Source: Actinomycetales bacterium (GTDB lineage: Bacteria; Actinomycetota; Actinomycetes; Actinomycetales; Cellulomonadaceae). Taken from it: a stretch of DNA of 11,169 nucleotides. The position numbers and the translations under genes were made by a program. Below are positions 6,049 to 11,169 of the stretch, in pieces. The notes under the pieces were generated by a model. It worked only from the letters and a program-made list of their open reading frames with translations. It was not told where the DNA came from and ran no database searches. The DNA is taken from assembly GCA_012514835.1 (NCBI GenBank), contig JAAYZM010000208.1, positions 1 to 11,169 on the forward strand, given 5' to 3'. Position 1 is the stretch's first letter. Each line of letters begins with the position of its first letter.

Positions 6049-7890
6049 ATGACGATGACGCACGAGCCGAGGACCCTGCCGACCACCCACGAGCGACTCG
6101 CTCGCTGGGTCGAGGAGATCGCCACCCTGACACGCCCCGACGCCGTGGTCTGGTGCGACGGTTCGCAGCGCGAGTACGACACCCTGTGCGAGCTGCTCGT
6201 GGACCAGGGCACGATGGTGCGCCTCGATCCGGTCAAGCGCCCGCGCAGCTTCCTCGCCCGGTCGACGCCGGACGACGTCGCGCGCGTCGAGAGCCGTACG
6301 TTCATCTGCTCTCAGCGCGAGGTCGACGCCGGGCCCACCAACAACTGGCGTGCGCCCGACCTCATGCGCGCGACGCTCGACGGGCTGTTCGACGGCGCGA
6401 TGCGCGGCCGCACGATGTACGTCATCCCGTTCTCGATGGGACCCGTGGACTCCCCGCTCGCGCAGCTCGGCGTGCAGGTGACCGACTCGCCCTACGTGGT
6501 CGTCTCGATGCACCTCATGACGCGCGTCGGCACGCCGGTGCTCGAGGCGCTCGGGGCCGACGGCGAGTTCGTGCCCGCCGTCCACAGCGTCGGTGCCCCG
6601 CTCGTGACCGGCGAAGGGGCGAACGAGGTGCGGATCGAGGACGTCCCGTGGCCGTGCAACGACACCAAGTACATCTGCCACTTCCCCGAGACGCGGGAGA
6701 TCTGGTCCTACGGCTCGGGATACGGCGGCAACGCGCTGCTCGGCAAGAAGTGCTTCGCGCTGCGGATCGCCTCCGTCATGGCTCGCGACGAGGGCTGGCT
6801 CGCCGAGCACATGCTCATCCTGCGCATGACCTCTCCCGAGGGACGACGATTCCACGTCGCGGCGGCCTTCCCCTCCGCGTGCGGCAAGACGAACCTCGCG
6901 ATGCTCCGGCCCACCATCCCCGGCTGGACCGCTGAGACGATCGGGGACGACATCGCATGGATGCGCCCGGGCCCCGACGGCCGCCTGCGGGCGATCAACC
7001 CCGAAGCGGGCTTCTTCGGGGTCGCGCCGGGTACGGGGGTCGAGACGAACCCGACGGCCGTCGCGATGGTCGCGAGCGACACGATCTTCACGAACGTCGC
7101 GCTCACCGACGACGGCGACGTGTGGTGGGAAGGCCTCACCCCGGAGACGCCCGCACAGCTCACGGACTGGCGCGGCCAGCCGTGGACGCCGTCGTCGGAC
7201 ACCCCTGCCGCGCACCCCAACGCACGCTTCACGGTGCGCGCTGACCGCGCCCCGAGCATCGCGGACGACTGGGACGCGCCCGAGGGCGTGGCGATCGACT
7301 CGATCCTCTTCGGTGGGCGTCGCGCGAGCAACGTCCCCCTCGTGACGCAGGCACGCGACTGGGAGCACGGCGTGTTCCTCGGCGCCACGCTCGCCTCGGA
7401 GCAGACGGCGGCCGCCGAGGGGACCGTGGGTGCCCTGCGGCGTGACCCCTTCGCGATGCTGCCGTTCTGCGGCTACCACATGGCCGACTACTGGCAGCAC
7501 TGGCTCGACACGGGCCGCCGGCTCGGGCCGGGAGCGCCGGCGATCTTCAGCGTCAACTGGTTCCGCCGCGGCGCCGACGGCCGGTTCCTGTGGCCGGGCT
7601 ACGGGGAGAACTCCCGCGTCCTGGCCTGGGCGCTGCAGCGTGTCGCAGGGGAGTCGGAGGCGATCGAGAGCCCGCTGGGTCTCGTGCCCGCTGAGGGCGC
7701 GCTCGACCTCGAGGGGCTCGACGTCGCGGACGAGGACCTCGCCGAGCTCTTCGCCGTCGACCCCGCGACGTGGCTCGCCGAGGTCGAGCTCACGCGCGAG
7801 TGGTTCGAGATCTTCGGTGACGCGCTGCCTGCCGAGCTGCCCCGCCAGCTCGAGGTCCTGCGCGAGAACCTCGAGGCGGCAGCGCCGTGA
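6049..7890 (+). CDS. pckG: Phosphoenolpyruvate carboxykinase (GTP)
   Basis: This cytoplasmic enzyme converts oxaloacetate + GTP to PEP + GDP + CO2, the entry step of gluconeogenesis from acetate, lactate or amino acids. The product is 613 aa from ATG 6049, normal for GTP-type enzymes. The P-loop FPSACGKTNL is at residues 274-283, with the reactive Cys278 typical of this class. GDDIAWM follows at 299-305 (Asp301 is the expected metal ligand), and NPEAGFFGVAPGT starts at 317. The earlier segments ICSQREVDAGPTNNW, YGSGYGGNALLGKKC and the later PFCGYHMADYWQHW and NWFRR blocks are all family hallmarks. It is transcribed away from an ScfR-type regulator across a 131-bp spacer, pointing to control by short-chain acyl-CoA status. 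No terminator follows: the TGA is directly adjacent to a tRNA gene on the other strand. Confidence 0.97.
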   Translation: MTMTHEPRTLPTTHERLARWVEEIATLTRPDAVVWCDGSQREYDTLCELLVDQGTMVRLDPVKRPRSFLARSTPDDVARVESRTFICSQREVDAGPTNNWRAPDLMRATLDGLFDGAMRGRTMYVIPFSMGPVDSPLAQLGVQVTDSPYVVVSMHLMTRVGTPVLEALGADGEFVPAVHSVGAPLVTGEGANEVRIEDVPWPCNDTKYICHFPETREIWSYGSGYGGNALLGKKCFALRIASVMARDEGWLAEHMLILRMTSPEGRRFHVAAAFPSACGKTNLAMLRPTIPGWTAETIGDDIAWMRPGPDGRLRAINPEAGFFGVAPGTGVETNPTAVAMVASDTIFTNVALTDDGDVWWEGLTPETPAQLTDWRGQPWTPSSDTPAAHPNARFTVRADRAPSIADDWDAPEGVAIDSILFGGRRASNVPLVTQARDWEHGVFLGATLASEQTAAAEGTVGALRRDPFAMLPFCGYHMADYWQHWLDTGRRLGPGAPAIFSVNWFRRGADGRFLWPGYGENSRVLAWALQRVAGESEAIESPLGLVPAEGALDLEGLDVADEDLAELFAVDPATWLAEVELTREWFEIFGDALPAELPRQLEVLRENLEAAAP

Positions 7891-7967
7891 TGGTGCCCCG
7901 GGTGGGACTCGAACCCACACTGGATCGGGTTTGAGCCGAACGCCTCTGCCGATTGGGCTACCGGGGC
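7891..7967 (-). tRNA. tRNA with anticodon CAA (Leu by anticodon), class I shape, CCA encoded
   Basis: The - strand folds as a full cloverleaf of 77 nt. The acceptor stem is GCCCCGG (7961-7967) with CCGGGGC (7895-7901), then A73 (7894) and CCA (7891-7893). The D arm is a 3-bp GCC/GGC stem with A14 and G18G19. The anticodon stem has four good pairs below a T27-T43 mismatch, and the loop CTCAAAC carries CAA at 7931-7933, which reads UUG. The variable region is only 5 nt (CCAGT), and the T arm GTGGG-TTCGAGT-CCCAC is perfect. Bacterial leucine tRNAs normally have a long variable arm, so this is structurally atypical. A73, A14 and the Leu-like D arm leave leucine possible. Its identity is therefore uncertain even though the gene itself is clear. 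Confidence 0.9.
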
Positions 7968-7975
7968 CCGCGGAG

Positions 7976-7981
7976 AGTCTA
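7976..7981 (-). promoter_or_regulatory. Candidate -10 box of the tRNA gene
   Basis: On the - strand TAGACT (TANNNT) ends 8 nt before the first tRNA base, so the start of transcription would fall within a base or two of the mature 5' end. No convincing -35 is visible. Confidence 0.35.
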
Positions 7982-8029
7982 GCGAGCCTCACGGGGCGCG
8001 TGTTCGACCCACGGCGGGCGTGGGGCCAC

Positions 8030-8035
8030 TACGAT
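8030..8035 (+). promoter_or_regulatory. -10 box of pdtaR (leaderless)
   Basis: TACGAT, a good TANNNT -10, ends 7 nt before the GTG at 8043. There is no ribosome site or space for one, so the mRNA probably begins at the start codon. A -35 at normal spacing is not evident. Confidence 0.5.
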
Positions 8036-8042
8036 CTGGGGT

Positions 8043-8711
8043 GTGAACGCGAAGAAGAGCGACGAGAGCCCAGAGTCCGTGCAGATCGACCTCGAGTCGA
8101 TCGAGCTGCCCGCGGCCGAGCCGGCAGCGGGCAGGGCGCCGCGCCGCGCCGTCGTGGCCGAGGACGAGGCGCTCATCCGCATGGACGTCGTCGAGACCCT
8201 GCGTGACGCAGGCTTCGACGTCGTCGGCGAGGCGGGCGACGGTGAGCAGGCGATCGCGCTCGCCACGGAGCTGCGGCCCGACGTGATCGTCATGGACGTC
8301 AAGATGCCCGTCCTCGACGGCATCTCCGCGGCCGAGCGCATCGGCAAGGAGCACCTCGCGCCCGTCGTCCTCCTCACCGCGTTCTCGCAGACCGAGCTCG
8401 TCGAGCGCGCCCGCGACGCTGGTGCGATGGCCTACGTGGTCAAGCCGTTCACCCCCGCGGACCTCATCCCCGCAGTCGAGATCGCCATCTCGCGCTACGC
8501 GCAGATCTCCGCGCTCTCCGAGGAGATCGCGGACCTGACCGAGCGCTTCGAGACGCGCAAGCGCGTCGACCGCGCCAAGGGTCTGCTGATGACCAAGATG
8601 GGCCTCAGCGAGCCCGAGTCCTTCCGCTGGATCCAGAAGACCTCGATGGATCGCCGTCTCACGATGCGGGAAGTTGCCGACGCCGTGATCGACCAGCTCG
8701 GCGGTGAATGA
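8043..8711 (+). CDS. pdtaR: ANTAR-domain response regulator, RNA-binding antiterminator
   Basis: A two-component response regulator of 222 aa. When phosphorylated by a PdtaS-type histidine kinase, such proteins dimerise and bind paired hexaloop RNA hairpins to prevent transcription termination. After a nonconserved acidic N-terminus (about 35 residues) comes the receiver domain (about 36-155): acidic pocket E40-D41, phosphoacceptor D85 in VMDVKMP, the conserved Thr in LLTAF, and Lys in VVKPF. The ANTAR domain (about 160-220) has the typical RKRVDRAKGLLM and MREVADAVI segments. The GTG at 8043 is preferred because of the TACGAT box just before it. The kinase gene is not in the window, as is usual for pdtaR. 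No operon partner is visible: the tRNA lies divergently upstream, and livK follows after 166 bp. Confidence 0.95.
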   Translation: MNAKKSDESPESVQIDLESIELPAAEPAAGRAPRRAVVAEDEALIRMDVVETLRDAGFDVVGEAGDGEQAIALATELRPDVIVMDVKMPVLDGISAAERIGKEHLAPVVLLTAFSQTELVERARDAGAMAYVVKPFTPADLIPAVEIAISRYAQISALSEEIADLTERFETRKRVDRAKGLLMTKMGLSEPESFRWIQKTSMDRRLTMREVADAVIDQLGGE

Positions 8712-8733
8712 CCAGGACAGAACGGACTGGTCA
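8709..8733. repeat. Inverted repeat TGACCAG-N11-CTGGTCA at the pdtaR stop
   Basis: A perfect 7-bp repeat beginning at the pdtaR stop codon, arms 8709-8715 and 8727-8733. It could be a weak terminator for pdtaR, though it has no U tract and a long loop, or an operator for livK. Function is not established. Confidence 0.4.
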
Positions 8734-8742
8734 GTAACCTAG

Positions 8743-8758
8743 GTCACAACTTGGCAAC
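8743..8758. promoter_or_regulatory. GlnR-like site 1 upstream of livK (GTCAC-N6-GCAAC)
   Basis: It matches the actinobacterial GlnR half-site pair GTNAC-N6-GNAAC and the minimal AC-n9-AC pattern described for mycobacterial GlnR. GlnR controls nitrogen uptake and assimilation genes. It lies about 68 bp before the inferred livK transcription start. Short degenerate motifs like this arise by chance, so support is moderate at best. Confidence 0.35.
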
Positions 8759-8780
8759 GACGCGCCGTGGCCTCGGGTTT

Positions 8781-8796
8781 GTCACGCGGTCGTGAC
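8781..8796. promoter_or_regulatory. GlnR-like site 2 / palindrome upstream of livK (GTCAC-N6-GTGAC)
   Basis: This matches GTNAC-N6-GTNAC and AC-n9-AC. It is also a perfect palindrome, TGTCACG-CGGT-CGTGACA (8780-8797), so a GntR- or TetR-type dimer is an alternative binder. It occupies the expected -35 region of the livK promoter, where no consensus -35 is seen. The two sites start 38 bp apart. Confidence 0.4.
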
Positions 8797-8806
8797 ATTT
8801 CGTCGG

Positions 8807-8812
8807 TAGCGT
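8807..8812 (+). promoter_or_regulatory. Candidate -10 box of livK
   Basis: TAGCGT fits TANNNT and is identical to the candidate pyk -10. A start near 8819 would give a leader of about 59 nt. The region 16-18 bp upstream is occupied by the palindrome at 8780-8797 rather than a -35 hexamer. Confidence 0.4.
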
Positions 8813-8830
8813 TCCCGCACTACACCACCA

Positions 8831-8848
8831 CGGGACAGGTGCGTCCCG
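8831..8848 (+). promoter_or_regulatory. Leader hairpin before livK with a 6-nt loop
   Basis: CGGGAC (8831-8836) pairs with GTCCCG (8843-8848) around the hexaloop AGGTGC. It lies in the inferred livK leader, 29 nt before the ATG. It has no U tract, so it is not an obvious terminator. The role is unknown. Confidence 0.4.
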
Positions 8849-8877
8849 AGGGGTATGACGGATGAAACGGGGTACCG

Positions 8878-10104
8878 ATGAATCACAAGAGCACTCGCGT
8901 GCGTCTCGCGGCGCTCGCCGGCGCTGCTGTGCTGGCGCTGTCTGCCTGCGGCCAGGGCGGTGGGGGCAGCGACGCACTCGTCATTGGCTCGCTGCTGCCG
9001 CAGACGGGCTCACTCGCCTTCCTCGGCCCGCCCGAGATCGCGGGCGTCGACCTGGCCATCAAGGAGATCAACGAGGCCGGCGGCGTGCTGGGCAACGACG
9101 TCAAGGTCGAGCACGCGGACTCCTCGGACGCGGACAACGCCCAGGTCTCGCAGCAGTCGGTGACGGAGCTCAAGTCCAAGGGCGTCCACGCGATCATCGG
9201 CGCGGCCTCCTCGGCCGTGACGCGCCTCGTGGTCGACGACATCACGAACTCCGAGATCCTCCAGGTCTCGCCGGCCAACACGGCGACGGACCTCTCGGGC
9301 AAGCACCCGTTCTTCTTCCGCACGGCGCCCTCCGACCTGCTCCAGGGCGCGGCGCTCGGCAACCTCATGCTCGGCGACGGCCACTCCAACATCGGTGTGC
9401 TGGTCTTCAACGAGGACTACGGCACCTCGCTGCGCGACGTGCTCAAGTCCACGGTCGAGGCCGCGGGCGCCACGATCACCTACGGCAACCCCGGTGAGGA
9501 GTTCGACCCCCAGTCCAGCTCCTTCGCCGACCCGGTCACCGCGGTGCTCGCGACCAACCCCGACGCGATCGCCGTGATCGCGTTCGACCAGACGAAGACG
9601 ATCGTTCGCGAGCTCGTCTCGCGCGGGTTCTCCGGCGCCGACCTCTACTTCGTCGACGGCAACCTGTCCGACTACTCGGCGGACTTCGAGGCCGGCACGC
9701 TCGAGGGTGCGCAGGGCACGCTGCCCGGCGCGTTCCCTGACGAGGCCTTCCAGGCTCGCCTGAAGGGCGTCAACCCGGACCTGGCCGACTTCTCTTACGC
9801 GGCCGAGTCCTACGACGCTGTGATGCTCGTCGCCCTCGCGGCAGTCAAGGCCGAGAGCGTCGTGGGCAAGGACATCCAGGCCCAGGTGGCCGCGGTCTCC
9901 GGTGCCAACGGTGGCGAGTCGTGCACCGGCTTCAAGGAGTGCGCCGACCTCATCAAGGACGGTAAGGAGATCGACTACGACGCGAAGTCGGGTGCGGGTC
10001 CGTTCAACGAGAACAACGACCCGTCGTCGGCCTTCATCGGCATCTACCAGTACAACAACGACAACACCTACACCTGGATCAAGGCGGTCGAGGGCGAGCT
10101 CTGA
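8878..10104 (+). CDS. livK: Branched-chain amino acid-type ABC transporter substrate-binding lipoprotein
   Basis: A 408-aa periplasmic-binding-type lipoprotein that captures a substrate outside the membrane and delivers it to a HAAT-family ABC importer. The signal peptide has basic residues up to R9, a hydrophobic stretch 10-21, and the lipobox LSAC with Cys24 as the lipidated residue. A Gly/Ser linker (GQGGGGSD) follows, then the mature fold beginning VIGSLLPQTG, with DLAIKEINEAGGVLG and the AIIGAASSAVT segment typical of LivJ/LivK type I binding proteins. A possible disulfide joins the cysteines in GESCTGFKEC. The substrate (Leu/Ile/Val, amides or urea) cannot be fixed from sequence, but LivF and LivG downstream favour branched-chain amino acids. 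The start at ATG 8878 has only a weak ribosome site (GGGG, 5-nt spacer); the signal peptide supports it. It converges on livF/livG rather than leading them. Confidence 0.92.
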   Translation: MNHKSTRVRLAALAGAAVLALSACGQGGGGSDALVIGSLLPQTGSLAFLGPPEIAGVDLAIKEINEAGGVLGNDVKVEHADSSDADNAQVSQQSVTELKSKGVHAIIGAASSAVTRLVVDDITNSEILQVSPANTATDLSGKHPFFFRTAPSDLLQGAALGNLMLGDGHSNIGVLVFNEDYGTSLRDVLKSTVEAAGATITYGNPGEEFDPQSSSFADPVTAVLATNPDAIAVIAFDQTKTIVRELVSRGFSGADLYFVDGNLSDYSADFEAGTLEGAQGTLPGAFPDEAFQARLKGVNPDLADFSYAAESYDAVMLVALAAVKAESVVGKDIQAQVAAVSGANGGESCTGFKECADLIKDGKEIDYDAKSGAGPFNENNDPSSAFIGIYQYNNDNTYTWIKAVEGEL

Positions 10105-10131
10105 GCTAGCCACCACCCCCCGGACGTAGCG

Positions 10132-10163
10132 CGGGGCCCGGAGGAGAGATCCTCCGGGCCCCG
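10132..10163. terminator. Bidirectional hairpin terminator between livK and livF
   Basis: A perfect 14-bp stem (10132-10145 with 10150-10163) with loop GAGA, a GNRA-type tetraloop in the + transcript. It lies 27 nt after the livK stop and 22 nt before the livF stop on the other strand. There is no U tract on either side. It probably ends both transcripts. Confidence 0.88.
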
Positions 10164-10185
10164 TGTCGCTGCGCGTGCGAGCAGC

Positions 10186-10953
10186 TCAGTCGGCGAGCGT
10201 GCCGAGGTAGAGCTCGATGACCTTCGGGTCCTTCAGCAGCTCGCGCCCCGTGGCCGTGTAGGCGTTGCGGCCCTGGTCGAGCACGTAGCCGCGGTCGCAG
10301 ATCTGCAGGCACCGGCGGGCGTTCTGCTCGACCATGATGGTCGTCACCCCGGCCTTGTTGATGTCGGAGACGCGGATGAACGCGTCGTCCTGGCGCACCG
10401 GCGACAGGCCCGCGGAGGGCTCGTCGAGCAGCAGCACAGAGGGGTCCATCATCAGCGCCCGCGACATCGCCACCATCTGGCGCTCACCGCCCGACAGCGA
10501 GCCCGCACGCTGCTTGAGGCGCGCTCCCAGCTCGGCGAAGATCCCGGTGACGAACTCCAGGCGCTCCTTGTACGCCTTCGGGCGCTGGATGATGCCCATC
10601 TGCAGGTTCTCCTCGATGGTCAGCGAGGGGAAGACGTTGTTCGTCTGCGGCACGAAGCCGACACCGCGCATCACGAGCTCGTTGGCCTTCAGGCCCACGA
10701 TGCTCTCGCCGTTGACGAGGATGTCGCCGCCGCGCACCTTGACCAGGCCGAATATCGACTTCAGCAGCGTCGACTTGCCGGCGCCGTTCGGCCCGATGAT
10801 GCCGACCAGCTCACCCTGGCGGGCCACCAGGTTCGTGCTGTTGAGGATGTTCACGCCCGGCAGGTAGCCGGCGGTGAGATCGCGCACCTCCACGACGGGC
10901 GTGGCTGTGGCGTCGGGGGAGACGGATGCCGGAGCGGATGCCGGAGTGCTCAT
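10186..10953 (-). CDS. livF: Branched-chain amino acid ABC transporter ATP-binding protein LivF
   Basis: One of the two ATPases that power a HAAT-type importer at the cytoplasmic face of the membrane. The product is 255 aa: an extra Ala/Ser/Thr/Pro-rich N-terminus of about 20 residues, Walker A GPNGAGKS at 54-61, Q-loop Gln103 (VPQTNN), signature LSGGERQ at 153-159, and Walker B VLLLDE at 173-178. The H-loop position reads VEQN (208-211) rather than containing His, which is normal for LivF and helps distinguish it. The ending VIELYLGTLAD also fits LivF. The start ATG (10951-10953) overlaps the livG stop by ATGA, and a strong GGAGGAGG (10961-10968) lies 7 nt upstream inside livG, so the pair is translationally coupled. 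It is the last gene of its operon, ending at the shared hairpin. Confidence 0.94.
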   Translation of the reverse strand: MSTPASAPASVSPDATATPVVEVRDLTAGYLPGVNILNSTNLVARQGELVGIIGPNGAGKSTLLKSIFGLVKVRGGDILVNGESIVGLKANELVMRGVGFVPQTNNVFPSLTIEENLQMGIIQRPKAYKERLEFVTGIFAELGARLKQRAGSLSGGERQMVAMSRALMMDPSVLLLDEPSAGLSPVRQDDAFIRVSDINKAGVTTIMVEQNARRCLQICDRGYVLDQGRNAYTATGRELLKDPKVIELYLGTLAD

Positions 10954-11169
10954 GCGTTGTCCTCCTCCGCGGCCTCCACGGCCGCGTCGTGCTCTTCCTC
11001 GATCTCGTGCAGGAGCTCCTTCGCGGAGGCGTCGATATCGCCCGAGTAGCGGCCGGTGACGACGCCGAGGTCGACGTCCTGGTGACTGCCCAGGTACGCG
11101 TCGATCACGGCCTTGTCCTCCATCACCGACTCCGGCGGACCCTCGGCGACCACGCGCCCCTCGGCCATC
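10950..11169 (-). CDS. livG: Branched-chain amino acid ABC transporter ATP-binding protein LivG, C-terminal end only
   Basis: Only the last 72 codons and the stop are visible; the gene continues past the window edge, and the ATG at 11168 is an internal Met. The segment MAEGRVVAEGPPESVMEDKAVIDAYLG is the usual LivG ending (the D-loop to H-loop core is outside). It is followed by about 43 extra residues, acidic and Ala-rich (IEEEHDAAVEAAEEDNA), beyond where many LivG proteins stop. It overlaps livF by ATGA. Permease genes livH/livM are expected upstream, outside the window. LivG is inferred from the adjacent LivF and the C-terminal motif; the ATPase motifs themselves cannot be checked here. Confidence 0.85.
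   Translation of the reverse strand, partial: MAEGRVVAEGPPESVMEDKAVIDAYLGSHQDVDLGVVTGRYSGDIDASAKELLHEIEEEHDAAVEAAEEDNA

Noticed and set aside
4302..6305. Frame of 667 codons on the - strand covering the regulator gene and its promoter
   Set aside because: It is a different frame from the regulator, Arg/Pro-rich, and crosses the pyk end, the terminator and the divergent promoters.
5914..7992. Antisense open frame of 692 codons opposite pckG, running into the tRNA
   Set aside because: Shadow composition, overlap with a tRNA gene and an unmistakable pckG on the other strand.
8862..8877. ATG at 8862 as a translation start
   Set aside because: It opens a different, Arg/Gly-rich frame over livK. 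It has a GAGGGG upstream, but the livK signal peptide and lipobox are in the frame of ATG 8878.
1..11169. CRISPR arrays, insertion sequences, long direct repeats, attachment sites
   Set aside because: None seen. No regularly spaced repeats, no transposase or integrase frame, and no second copy of the tRNA 3' end that would mark an integrated element.

Overview
The window reads as the chromosome of a high-GC actinobacterium, most likely in the Micrococcales (Cellulomonas-like; the genus is a guess from protein style). Evidence: GC-rich third positions throughout, a GTP-type PEP carboxykinase, an ANTAR response regulator of the PdtaR type, leaderless promoters with TANNNT -10 boxes, and hairpin terminators without U tails. 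The gltBD-pyk-(...)-pdtaR order resembles the conserved lgt-pykA-pdtaR-polA neighbourhood known from Mycobacterium and relatives.

Layout. (1) 1-2952: 3' part of gltB (glutamate synthase large subunit) overlapping gltD (small subunit), both +. (2) 3022-4443: pyruvate kinase (+), interrupted by an in-frame amber codon at 3958-3960; the reading frame is otherwise intact. (3) 4457-4500: a 20-bp hairpin between convergent genes. (4) 4469-5917: a RamB/PrpR-like short-chain fatty acyl-CoA regulator on the - strand, divergent from (5) 6049-7890: pckG (+). Their shared 131-bp spacer holds back-to-back TTGAC boxes that form an inverted repeat. (6) 7891-7967: a tRNA with anticodon CAA and a short variable loop (-), its CCA touching the pckG stop codon. 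(7) 8043-8711: pdtaR (+), apparently leaderless. (8) 8712-8877: a regulatory spacer with two GlnR-like sites and a leader hairpin. (9) 8878-10104: livK, a lipoprotein binding protein (+). (10) 10132-10163: a strong hairpin shared with (11) livF (10186-10953, -) and the 3' end of livG (10950-11169, -).

How the genes work together. GltBD assimilates ammonium through glutamine. Pyk and PckG drain and fill the PEP pool, and an acyl-CoA-responsive regulator sits between them, so this segment looks like a PEP/acetate/propionate control point. PdtaR is an RNA-binding antiterminator. LivK with LivF/LivG belongs to a branched-chain amino acid (or amide) ABC importer, whose binding protein is transcribed separately and towards the ATPase genes.

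No mobile element, CRISPR array or dense accessory region was seen. Most of the window is core metabolism. The clearest anomaly is the amber codon in pyk; the odd tRNA and the pckG/regulator control region come next. I did not find a convincing undescribed multi-gene system.
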